A DNA stretch of 64,000 bases from Rhodococcoides corynebacterioides NBRC 14404 (GTDB taxonomy: Bacteria; Actinomycetota; Actinomycetes; Mycobacteriales; Mycobacteriaceae), in NCBI RefSeq assembly GCF_001894765.1, contig NZ_BCWV01000005.1, forward strand, positions 341,982-405,981. The letters run 5' to 3'. How positions within the stretch are numbered: the stretch's first letter is position 1; each line of letters starts with the position of its first letter. The position numbers and the translations under genes are program-made. The notes under the pieces were generated by a model that saw only the letters and a program-made list of their open reading frames with translations, was not told where the DNA came from and searched no databases. Positions 7,602-15,207 of this stretch are shown here, in pieces.

Positions 7602-8686
7602 GTGCCCCGGGGACCACGACGCCCGAGACGCGGGTCGCGGGGCGCCCGGCGTTCCGGATCGGCCGGTTCTCCACGGTGCGTCGCCCCACCCGGGTGCTGA
7701 TCACGCTGGCCGTCACCGCGGCGCTGTTCCTGCTCTTCTGCCTGAACATCGGCCGCGGCGACTACCCCCTGTCCATCCCGGACGTGGTGAACGTGCTGCT
7801 CGGCGGTGGCTCGCGCATCGAACGGTTCGTCGTGACCGAGCTGCGGCTGCCGCGGGCCCTCACGGGTGCCCTGGTCGGCGCGGCGCTGGCCGTCGCGGGT
7901 GCGGTCACCCAGTCGATCACCCGGAACGCGCTCGCGAGCCCCGACATCCTGGGCATCACCTCGGGCGCCAGTGTCGCCGCGGTCGCGCTGATCGTGCTGG
8001 GCGGCACCGGAACCGCCGTCGGAGTCCTGGCCACTCTCGGCACCTCCACCGCGGCCCTGGTGGGCGCCTTCCTGACGGCGGCGCTGATCTACGTCTTCGC
8101 CTGGCGCGGCGGAGTGGAAGGCATGCGGTTGGTGCTCATCGGCATCGCCATCAATGCCATGAACATCGCCCTGATCGGGTGGCTGCTGGTCAGCGCCACC
8201 ATCACCGACGTCACCCGCGCGCAGTTGTGGCTCACCGGCACGCTGGCGGGCGCGACCTGGACGCAGGTGTGGCCGGTCCTCGCCGTCGTCGTCGTCCTCG
8301 GTACCGCCACACTGGCGCTGTCCTTCCGCCTGAACGCCATGCGTCTCGGCGGGGACACCGCGCGCTCCCTGGGCGTGAACGTGCAGCGCTCGCAGGCCGC
8401 GCTGCTCGTGGTCGCCGTCGCCCTGGCCGCCGTCGCGACCTCCGTCGCCGGACCCATCGGCTTCGTGGCGCTGGCCGCCCCGCAGATCGCTCTGCGCCTG
8501 ACCCGCTCACCGGAGCCGCCGATCGTCGCATCGGCGCTGACCGGCGCGGCGATCGTGGTGGGGTCCGACCTCGTCGCCCGGACGATCCTGCCGGCGGAAC
8601 TGCCGGTCGGCATCGTCACCTCCGCCCTCGGCGGACCGTTCCTGCTGTATCTGATGATCAAGGCCAATCGAAAGGCGTCGGTATGA
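7598..8686 (+). CDS. Iron-siderophore ABC permease (FecCD family)
   Basis: This is a 362-residue permease with a short cytoplasmic lead and about ten membrane helices. The FecCD landmarks are LRLPRALTGALVGAALAVAG, NALASPDILGITSGASVAA and the coupling loop AGPIGFVALAAPQIALRL. The GTG start overlaps the preceding stop (GTGA), so it is translationally coupled to the RDD-FecCD subunit and probably pairs with it as a heterodimer, in the manner of FepD/FepG. Controlled with its neighbours by the iron box at 6087. No periplasmic binding-protein gene follows in this operon. Confidence 0.93.
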   Translation: MSAPGTTTPETRVAGRPAFRIGRFSTVRRPTRVLITLAVTAALFLLFCLNIGRGDYPLSIPDVVNVLLGGGSRIERFVVTELRLPRALTGALVGAALAVAGAVTQSITRNALASPDILGITSGASVAAVALIVLGGTGTAVGVLATLGTSTAALVGAFLTAALIYVFAWRGGVEGMRLVLIGIAINAMNIALIGWLLVSATITDVTRAQLWLTGTLAGATWTQVWPVLAVVVVLGTATLALSFRLNAMRLGGDTARSLGVNVQRSQAALLVVAVALAAVATSVAGPIGFVALAAPQIALRLTRSPEPPIVASALTGAAIVVGSDLVARTILPAELPVGIVTSALGGPFLLYLMIKANRKASV

Positions 8687-9528
8687 GCGCTTCCCCTCTC
8701 GCGCACGAGCATCGCCTCGCCGCCGACGGCATCTCGGTCGGCTACGGCGACCGGGTGGTGATCGACGGACTCGACCTCGCGGTGCACACCGGTGTCATCA
8801 CCACCGTCATCGGGCCCAACGGCTGCGGGAAGTCGACCCTGCTGCGCGCGCTGGGTCGGCTGCTCACCCCGCGGACCGGGCAGGTCACGCTGGACGGCAA
8901 GGCGATCGGCAGCATGAAGACCCGCGACGTCGCGCGGACCCTCGGCGTCCTGCCGCAGTCCCCGATCGCCCCCGAGGGACTGACGGTGGCCGATCTCGTG
9001 GCCCGTGGGCGCCACCCGCACCAGTCGTGGATCCGGCAATGGTCCCGCGACGACGAGGCCGAGGTGGCGCGGGCGCTCGAGCTGACGGGCATCGAGGAAC
9101 TGGCGGAGCGGCCGGTCGACCAGCTCTCCGGTGGGCAGCGTCAACGCGCGTGGATCTCCATGGCCCTCGCGCAGGGCACCGACGTGCTTCTCCTCGACGA
9201 GCCCACGACCTATCTGGATCTCGCGCACTCCATCGAGGTCCTCGACCTCGTCGACCGGATGCACGACGAGATGGGCCGCACCGTGGTGATGGTGCTGCAC
9301 GATCTGAATCTCGCCATCCGCTACAGCGACCGCCTCGTCGTGATGCACGAGGGGTCCATCGTCGCGTCCGGGACCCCGGCCGAGGTGATCTCGGAGAAAC
9401 TCCTGCTCGAGGTGTTCGGGCTCGCTGCCGCCGTCATCGACGATCCGGTGTCGGACCGTCCCCTGGTGGTACCGATCGGAACGCGCCACGTCCGCGACCG
9501 GCGCCCCGCCGAGGACACCCGTCCCTAG
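8683..9528 (+). CDS. Iron-siderophore ABC transporter ATP-binding protein (FecE/FepC family)
   Basis: The 281-residue ATPase has Walker A GPNGCGKST, Q-loop LPQSP, signature LSGGQRQRAW, Walker B VLLLDEPT and switch His in VLHDLNLA. It supplies energy to the two FecCD permeases and overlaps the upstream gene by ATGA. Its TAG stop overlaps the stop of the convergent MprF-like gene by three bases (9525-9528 shared). It is the last gene of the iron importer; the solute-binding lipoprotein must be encoded elsewhere. Confidence 0.95.
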   Translation: MSASPLAHEHRLAADGISVGYGDRVVIDGLDLAVHTGVITTVIGPNGCGKSTLLRALGRLLTPRTGQVTLDGKAIGSMKTRDVARTLGVLPQSPIAPEGLTVADLVARGRHPHQSWIRQWSRDDEAEVARALELTGIEELAERPVDQLSGGQRQRAWISMALAQGTDVLLLDEPTTYLDLAHSIEVLDLVDRMHDEMGRTVVMVLHDLNLAIRYSDRLVVMHEGSIVASGTPAEVISEKLLLEVFGLAAAVIDDPVSDRPLVVPIGTRHVRDRRPAEDTRP

Positions 9529-12140
9529 CGGTCCATCATCGTGCGCACCAGCCGCACGCTCTGCGCGATCGAGACGTCCGGCAGGTAGGCACGCCCGATG
9601 GCGTTGCCGATGCTCGGCAGGGCCGCCGGATCCGGGAACGTCATGTACATCGGCTCGTACACGGGCTGGAACTTCGACTTGAACGCGAGCAGCGACCGGA
9701 AGCCGTAGACCGGCTCCAGGGTGCGTCCGACGACGTCGAGCAGCCGCTCGAGCATCGTCGACAACGTCGTCGCCTGCGGACTGTCCTCGGTGGGATCACC
9801 GACCTTGGCCAACGGTGCCCCCGACAGGCTGAGGAACTCCGCGCCCTCCTCCTGCAGCGACAGTGCGGCCGAGGCGATGAGGAATTCCATCGCCGGACGG
9901 AACCCCTCGGATCGGCGCCGCATGAAGTCGAGCGTCCAACCCACCACCACGCCGTCGCGGTGGACCGGCATCCACGACGTGACGCCGTGCACGGTGCGGT
10001 GCTCGTCGATGGCCACCAGGCAGCGCACCGCGGGGTCGTCGACCTCGTCCAGCCCGCCGAGGGTGAACCCCATCTCGGGCATCCCCTTGTCCGCGACCCA
10101 CTCCTCCGAGATCGCGGTGATCTGATCGGTCACCGCCAGCGGCGCGGTGGGGAACGAGATCCACTCGGCCTCGACCCCGGCCTTCTTGGCGCGGTTGACC
10201 GCGGTGCGCACGTCCTGGAACTTCTTGCCGGTGAAGGCCAGATCCTTCAGCGGCAACACGGTCTCCTCGCCGACCTGGATGCTTTCCCACCCGAGGTCCG
10301 ACGTGATCGCCGCGGCGTGGGGCGTGACCGAGTAGAAGCAGGGCGACCATCCGTTGGCAGCGGCGTACTCGGCGAACCCCACGATTGCCGACCGGCGGTC
10401 GGCCGGCGGCCCGACGGGGTCCCCGGTGGTCAGCGCGACGCCCGAGATCACCCGGAACGCGACGTAACTGCGCCCGTCGTCGGTGAACCAGTACCGGTTC
10501 CCGCGCCAGGTGGTCATCCAGGACAGGGCACTGCCGCTCGACGCACGGAGCACATCGCGCGCCAGCTCGGCCGCGTCGGAATCGACACCGTAGGTGACAC
10601 GGGAGAACGAGGCGGCCGTGAGGACGACGAGGACCAGCCAGAAGGCGATGCCGGTCCATTCGTAGAGCAGGGTGGTGGCTCCGCTGTTCGGGAGGAAGGG
10701 CGCGTCGAACCACTGCAGCAACACGGGCGGGACGAGTCGCTGGGGGTAGTCGAGCAGCAGCGCGACGACCGACGGGTCGCCGTCGAAACTGCGCCGGATC
10801 CACGTGCCCACCAGGACGTAGAGCACGCCGAGCCCGACGGCGGTGGCGGCGACGACGGTCCACAGTCCGCGGTAGGTACCGCGCGGCGCGGCGACGTCGA
10901 AGCGCCGGCGAGTCGCGACGAGAAGCGCGAGCACCAGTACCGGTACCACGAACGGCACGACCGAACGGTAGAGCGTCGGCTCGGCGGTGCCGTAGAAGAT
11001 GGTGTCGTTGTCGTCGACGAAGCGGATGAGGACGTTGGCGGCGGCCAACACCACCAGGGCCGCCTGCGCGACGACGGCGGCGATCCAGGCGAAACGTCGC
11101 CCGCGGCGCAGTCCGTCGGCCAGCACCAGGAGATAGACGGACGGCAGCACGCTGGCCACCACGGGGCCGACGCCACCGAGACGCAGGTCGAGCAGCCCCC
11201 GGCGGCAGTCGGCCGACGTCTGATCCGCGGCGCAGACCAGGTTGACCTCGTCGACCGTCCACGGCTGACTGCGGAACAACTCACGCAGAACCGCCAGGGG
11301 TCCGACGGCGTTCGGGGAGAACGCCGCGATCATCGGTCCGAGCGCACTGGCGGCGACGACCAGGGCCACCAGCACGCGCTCCTCGCGCCGCGTGCCCGCC
11401 AACCGCGCACCCCGCGGGGACCGGCCGATCACGAGCGGCCCGACCACCGCGCCCACCGCCACGGTCGCCAGTGCCATGACGTCGCCGAGGTGCCCACCGA
11501 ACAGGGCCAGCACCGCGGTGAAGGCCACCAGGCCGACCCGGATGCGTCGTCGCCACAGGGTGGTGGCCGACGCGCTCGCGGCCATGAGGGTGCCGAGGAT
11601 CCACGCGAAGGGTCCGGAGAAGACGCCGAGATGCAGTTGGAAACCCCACGCCTCGTCGAGCACCTGCGCAGCCGCCGCGAACGCGAGCGCCACCACCGAT
11701 CCGCCCACCTGCGTGAGCACCGCCACCACCGCGAATCGCCGCGAGCCGAGCCGCTGCTCGGTGGGTGCCGCGACCGCGAGAAGGAGAACGGTCGAGGCGA
11801 TCGCCGCGAGCCACCCCACGACCACGACGCCCGAGGTCAGCGGGGTCCACAGCCGCAGGTTCTCGATCGGCACGATGCCGAGGGCCAGATGGTGGTCGAC
11901 GAAACTGCGCACGCTCCGAGTGGTGAGCATGCCGACCACGAAGACGCCCCACATGATCGCGAGGACGGCCAGCGTCACCGGCGCGCGCCGGGCACCGTCG
12001 CGCACGGTCGGTACCGCGCGGCCCACCTGCCGCGTGATCGACGTCCGGAGGCGACGCAGGGTGGACGGGGGCGAGTCGGCCGGCGCCTCGACCGTCGGCG
12101 CGGCGGGCTCGGTGCTGCCGGTGTTCGGGGTGGCGTTCAC
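9525..12140 (-). CDS. MprF-like aminoacyl-lipid synthase with membrane flippase region
   Basis: This integral membrane protein has 871 residues. After a Pro/Thr-rich lead, residues ~50-480 hold many hydrophobic segments. The last ~340 residues are a DUF2156 (GNAT-fold) domain with GNRYWFTDDGRSYVAFRV, GDPVGP and GFRSLLAFKSKFQPVYEPMY, as in MprF/LysX enzymes that move an amino acid from aminoacyl-tRNA to phosphatidylglycerol or a related lipid. There is no lysyl-tRNA synthetase domain, unlike mycobacterial LysX. The GTG start overlaps the stop of the upstream esterase (GTGA). Aminoacylated lipids lower surface charge and protect against cationic peptides. The amino acid and lipid used cannot be read from sequence. 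Confidence 0.85.
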   Translation of the reverse strand: MNATPNTGSTEPAAPTVEAPADSPPSTLRRLRTSITRQVGRAVPTVRDGARRAPVTLAVLAIMWGVFVVGMLTTRSVRSFVDHHLALGIVPIENLRLWTPLTSGVVVVGWLAAIASTVLLLAVAAPTEQRLGSRRFAVVAVLTQVGGSVVALAFAAAAQVLDEAWGFQLHLGVFSGPFAWILGTLMAASASATTLWRRRIRVGLVAFTAVLALFGGHLGDVMALATVAVGAVVGPLVIGRSPRGARLAGTRREERVLVALVVAASALGPMIAAFSPNAVGPLAVLRELFRSQPWTVDEVNLVCAADQTSADCRRGLLDLRLGGVGPVVASVLPSVYLLVLADGLRRGRRFAWIAAVVAQAALVVLAAANVLIRFVDDNDTIFYGTAEPTLYRSVVPFVVPVLVLALLVATRRRFDVAAPRGTYRGLWTVVAATAVGLGVLYVLVGTWIRRSFDGDPSVVALLLDYPQRLVPPVLLQWFDAPFLPNSGATTLLYEWTGIAFWLVLVVLTAASFSRVTYGVDSDAAELARDVLRASSGSALSWMTTWRGNRYWFTDDGRSYVAFRVISGVALTTGDPVGPPADRRSAIVGFAEYAAANGWSPCFYSVTPHAAAITSDLGWESIQVGEETVLPLKDLAFTGKKFQDVRTAVNRAKKAGVEAEWISFPTAPLAVTDQITAISEEWVADKGMPEMGFTLGGLDEVDDPAVRCLVAIDEHRTVHGVTSWMPVHRDGVVVGWTLDFMRRRSEGFRPAMEFLIASAALSLQEEGAEFLSLSGAPLAKVGDPTEDSPQATTLSTMLERLLDVVGRTLEPVYGFRSLLAFKSKFQPVYEPMYMTFPDPAALPSIGNAIGRAYLPDVSIAQSVRLVRTMMDR

Positions 12141-13435
12141 GCGGTGATTCCTGTTCTGGTTCCCAGCCACCCGATCTCGCGTCGGAGGCCTTCGGACCAC
12201 GTCTGGTAACTGTGCCCACCGGGCACCTCGAGGTACTGCACGTCCATCCCCGCCGCACGCGCGGCGGCCACCAACTGCGCGGCGTACCCCTTGTACTCCG
12301 GATCGTCGGCACCCACGACGAACACGCCGGCGGACCCGTCGTAACGCCGGGTGGCCATGAGGTTCATCGGGTTGACGGCCTCGAACGCCGCTTCGCTTCC
12401 GCCGAACGCCGCGTCGAGCGTGCGTTGCTTGTCCCCCAACGTCGGCTCGAGCTGTCCCGACAGGACGAGGAACGTGGGATAGACCTGCGGGAAGTTCGTC
12501 GCCATCTGCAGAGCGCAGGTGCCGCCGTAGGACAGTCCGCCGACGGCCCAGGACGTCGGGTCGGGGTCGATCTGCAGGGTGGCGCGTACCCAGGTCGGCA
12601 CGTCCGTCGAGAGATACGTCGCGACGTTGCCGAGAGGCGAGTCGACGCAGAGCGGGTTGGCGACGGCGCTTCCGGTCGCGTCGGCGACCACGACGACGGG
12701 CGCGAGTCCGCCGTGATCCGCGGCGTACGCGTCCATCGTCTGGACCAGTCGGCCACCGGTGAGCCAGTCGTCCGGGGCACCGGGCTGACCCGCCAGGAGG
12801 ACCAGGACGGGGAGCAGCGGACGGCGCGGAGCGAAGTACGCGGGCGGCAGGTAGACCTGCGCGTTGCGCGCCGCGAACCCCGAGGCGGTGCCCGGGATCG
12901 GCGTGTCGAGGATGCGACCCCCGGACGGCAGATCCGGCGGCGGAGTCCAGACGGACTCGAGCGGCGAGCCGGTGATCGGGTCGGACGACCGGTCCGTCGC
13001 CTCGTCGAGTCCGACCTGCTCGGCGGCGTCGAGCCCCAGGGCACTCCCGAGTGTCGGGTAGGCCGCGAAGACGAGGTTGACCTGCAGCGCGGCGGTGGCC
13101 ACCACGACGACGGTCGCGAGCACGGCGAGGACCTTCGTCCACCATCGGCGTGCGGCGACGACTCGCGGGATCAGCAACAGCAGACCCAGCAGCCCCACAC
13201 CGATCCAGACGTAGACCGCGATCTGGATGGGGTCCGGAAATCCCCGCCAGATCTTCTCGACGACGACCCAGCCGACGGCGGTGAGCGCGACCGCGGCGAG
13301 CACGCAGATCGGCACCGACCGCAGGAGGTGGCGACGACTGCGCGAGACCACCAGGACGACCAGCCCGACCACGCCGACGGACGTCACGACGGTGGGGAGC
13401 GGTCCACTGACCAGCGAGGTGTCGAGGAGGGCCAC
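12137..13435 (-). CDS. Membrane-anchored alpha/beta-hydrolase esterase, possible aminoacyl-lipid hydrolase
   Basis: This protein has 432 residues. The first ~130 hold four predicted membrane segments; the rest is an esterase of the antigen-85/esterase-D type facing the outside. The nucleophile elbow is GGLSYGG (Ser302); an acid in VVGADDPEYKG and His in VPGGHSYQTW complete a likely triad. It is the first gene of a coupled pair with the MprF-like synthase. In Pseudomonas aeruginosa PA0919, next to the alanyl-PG synthase PA0920, is a hydrolase that removes alanine from the lipid, so the same write/erase role is a reasonable inference. A mycolyltransferase-like role is the alternative. Start is GTG at 13435. 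Confidence 0.75.
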   Translation of the reverse strand: MALLDTSLVSGPLPTVVTSVGVVGLVVLVVSRSRRHLLRSVPICVLAAVALTAVGWVVVEKIWRGFPDPIQIAVYVWIGVGLLGLLLLIPRVVAARRWWTKVLAVLATVVVVATAALQVNLVFAAYPTLGSALGLDAAEQVGLDEATDRSSDPITGSPLESVWTPPPDLPSGGRILDTPIPGTASGFAARNAQVYLPPAYFAPRRPLLPVLVLLAGQPGAPDDWLTGGRLVQTMDAYAADHGGLAPVVVVADATGSAVANPLCVDSPLGNVATYLSTDVPTWVRATLQIDPDPTSWAVGGLSYGGTCALQMATNFPQVYPTFLVLSGQLEPTLGDKQRTLDAAFGGSEAAFEAVNPMNLMATRRYDGSAGVFVVGADDPEYKGYAAQLVAAARAAGMDVQYLEVPGGHSYQTWSEGLRREIGWLGTRTGITA

Positions 13436-13499
13436 CGCGTCACAGTAGCGCCGTCCCGCCCCACCGCGTTCGGTTCACCACCCGCGGCTCGACGCGCCC

Positions 13500-13516
13500 T
13501 ACTACACCCCGTAATA
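13500..13516 (+). promoter_or_regulatory. Probable BlaI operator
   Basis: TACTACACCCCGTAATA is a TACTAC-N5-GTAATA dyad, close to the TAC/GTA dyads bound by BlaI/MecI repressors. It lies 26 bp upstream of the blaI start, in the gap shared with the divergent esterase gene, so it could serve autoregulation and possibly control the esterase-MprF pair as well. Confidence 0.6.
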
Positions 13517-13542
13517 CGCACTCGTGTCGGAGAAGCCGTAGC

Positions 13543-13941
13543 ATGAGCCGAATGGCAGGCCTGGGCGATCTCGAACGTGCGGTGATGGAACATCTCTGGG
13601 CCAGCGACTCCCCGCAGACCGTGCGGCAGGTCCACGAGGCTCTGGCGTCCCGGCGCGAGTTGGCCTACACCACCGTCATGACGGTGCTGCAGCGGTTGGC
13701 CAAGAAGAAGCTGGTCACCCAGCGCCGCGACGATCGTGCGCACCGGTACTCCCCCGTCCACGGCCGGGAGGAACTCGTCGCGAGCCTCATGGTCGATGCA
13801 CTCGACCAGGCCGATCGGTCCGGCGGGCGGGCGGCGGCCCTGGTCCACTTCGTCGGCCGCGTCAGCGCCGACGAGGCAGCGGCGCTGCGCCGGGCTCTGG
13901 CAGCATTGGACGAGCAGGATCCCGACACCCGCTCCGACTGA
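13543..13941 (+). CDS. blaI: BlaI/MecI/CopY-family transcriptional repressor
   Basis: This 132-residue winged-helix repressor has the family signature LGDLERAVMEHLWASDSPQTVRQVHEAL and the recognition region LAYTTVMTVLQRLAKKKLVTQRRDDRAHRYSP; the C-terminal third is the dimerisation part. M. tuberculosis BlaI (Rv1846c) represses beta-lactamase and its own blaR operon until cleaved. Here it is followed 30 bp later by an M56 peptidase gene, the matching sensor/protease. A TAC/GTA dyad stands upstream. An ATG at 13552 is an alternative start. No beta-lactamase gene is nearby. Confidence 0.92.
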   Translation: MSRMAGLGDLERAVMEHLWASDSPQTVRQVHEALASRRELAYTTVMTVLQRLAKKKLVTQRRDDRAHRYSPVHGREELVASLMVDALDQADRSGGRAAALVHFVGRVSADEAAALRRALAALDEQDPDTRSD

Positions 13942-13971
13942 GCGCACCCGCCCGACGACGAACCCGAGGAC

Positions 13972-14919
13972 ATGAACGCACCGACCGCGCTCGTATTCGC
14001 CGCGTTGGCGTTGCTGCTCGCGGGCCCGGTCCCCGCGATGCTGGCCCGAGCGACGTGGCCGCACCGCACGCCGCGGGCCGCGCTCGTCCTGTGGCAGGCG
14101 ATCGCGCTGGCCGCGGTCCTCTCCGCGTTCTCGTCGGGTCTCGCCATCGCCAGTCAGCTGTTGGTCCCCGGTGCGGACGGCCGACCCACCACGGCGCCCA
14201 CCGCGGAGATCGCCGCCCTGGGTCTTCCGCTGTGGATCGTCTACGTCTCGGTGTTCGTCGTCACCCTCGTCATCGGCGCTCGACTGGTGTGGGCGACGTC
14301 GCTGGTGGCGGTGAAGACGCGTCGTCGCCGCGCCCGGCATCGCACCCTGGTGGACATCCTCGACCGTGGCTCGGACACCCCGTCCCGGCACGGCGCGGAC
14401 GTGCGGGTGCTCGACTCGCTCGACCCGATCGCCTACTGCCTCCCCGGTCTCCGGCAGCGCGTGGTGCTCAGCGAGGGCACCCTCGCCCACCTCGACGACG
14501 CAGAGCTCGCGGCGATCCTGACCCACGAGCGCTCGCACCTGCGGGCCCGACACGACCTGGTGCTCGAAGCGTTCATGGCCGTCAACCAGGCGTTTCCCCG
14601 CCTGGTCCGGAGTCGGTCCGCGCTCGGCTCGGTACAACTGCTGGTCGAACTTCTCGCCGACGACAGTGCTGTTCGCGTCACCGGCCCGAAGCCGCTGGCG
14701 CGCGCACTCGTCGCGTGCGCGGGTTCCGCGGCGCCCAAGGGTGCACTCGCCGCCGGCGGGCCGAGCACCCTCGTGCGCGTCGAGCGGCTCGCCCGGCCCG
14801 GACCGGACCATCGCGTCGCTGCGCTCGCCTATCTCGCCTCCGCCGCGATCCTCGTGGTGCCCACCATCTACGTCGCCGTGCCGTGGCTGACGGAACTGCG
14901 CCGACTGACGGGCCGCTGA
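13972..14919 (+). CDS. M56-family membrane metallopeptidase (BlaR1-like, no sensor domain)
   Basis: This 315-residue protein has membrane segments at the N-terminus, about residues 40-60 and 85-105, and near the C-terminus. The zinc site is HERSH at residues 185-189 (LTHERSHLRARHDL), preceded by YCLPGLRQRVVLSEG. BlaR1 proteases of this family cleave BlaI. The penicillin-binding sensor domain of staphylococcal BlaR1 is missing, as in M. tuberculosis Rv1845c, so another part must sense the signal. It shares an operon with blaI and has a GAGGA ribosome site just before the ATG. Confidence 0.9.
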   Translation: MNAPTALVFAALALLLAGPVPAMLARATWPHRTPRAALVLWQAIALAAVLSAFSSGLAIASQLLVPGADGRPTTAPTAEIAALGLPLWIVYVSVFVVTLVIGARLVWATSLVAVKTRRRRARHRTLVDILDRGSDTPSRHGADVRVLDSLDPIAYCLPGLRQRVVLSEGTLAHLDDAELAAILTHERSHLRARHDLVLEAFMAVNQAFPRLVRSRSALGSVQLLVELLADDSAVRVTGPKPLARALVACAGSAAPKGALAAGGPSTLVRVERLARPGPDHRVAALAYLASAAILVVPTIYVAVPWLTELRRLTGR

Positions 14920-14975
14920 CCGGTTGCGCTGCTCACACGAGTCGTGGTCGGGCGCCCTCGTCGCGTAGTGTGGTC

Positions 14976-14998
14976 GATGGTTCGCACGTCGAACCATC
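14976..14998 (+). terminator. Hairpin downstream of the M56 peptidase gene
   Basis: GATGGTTCG (14976-14984) and CGAACCATC (14990-14998) form a perfect 9-bp stem with a 5-base loop, 57 bp after the peptidase stop. It probably ends the blaI operon. The AT-richer stretch that follows (to about 15030) could hold the helicase promoter. Confidence 0.5.
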
Positions 14999-15034
14999 AG
15001 ATATTCGATACGGCACGTTATTTCCTTCACCGCC

Positions 15035-15145
15035 GACCCGAGCGCTCCGCGCTCCGGCTTCGCGGTCGTTCGAGACACCTTCTTTCGTGGTCCGGCGGGA
15101 TCCCCCGCCCTGCGAGCCAGGTGATGTGTGCCCTGGCTCGTCTCG
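15035..15145 (+). promoter_or_regulatory. Structured 5' leader of the DEAD-box helicase gene
   Basis: The 288 bp between the peptidase and helicase genes hold no convincing gene but several stems: GAGCGC/GCGCTC around 15039-15053, GGCGGG/CCCGCC (15094-15109) and GAGCCAGG/CCTGGCTC (15114-15139). If transcription starts in the AT-rich stretch near 15000-15030, the message has a leader of about 180 nt. Helicase genes often carry long leaders used for cold induction or autoregulation; that role is inferred here. Confidence 0.45.
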
Positions 15146-15207
15146 TCGATCGGCGCTTCACGTCGCCGTCGACTTCGGCGCGCCCGTAACCCGAGAGGTC
15201 CCCCGCG

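Noticed and set aside
9525..12140. LysX-type two-domain lysyl-tRNA synthetase/transferase
   Set aside because: No class II aminoacyl-tRNA synthetase motifs follow the transferase domain; the protein ends with the DUF2156 part.
9027..12209. A rightward open frame of more than 1000 codons opposite the MprF-like gene
   Set aside because: Its composition (Arg, Gly, Asp, His-rich, no domain) is that of an antisense frame in high-GC DNA; the leftward frame has clear membrane helices and a DUF2156 domain.
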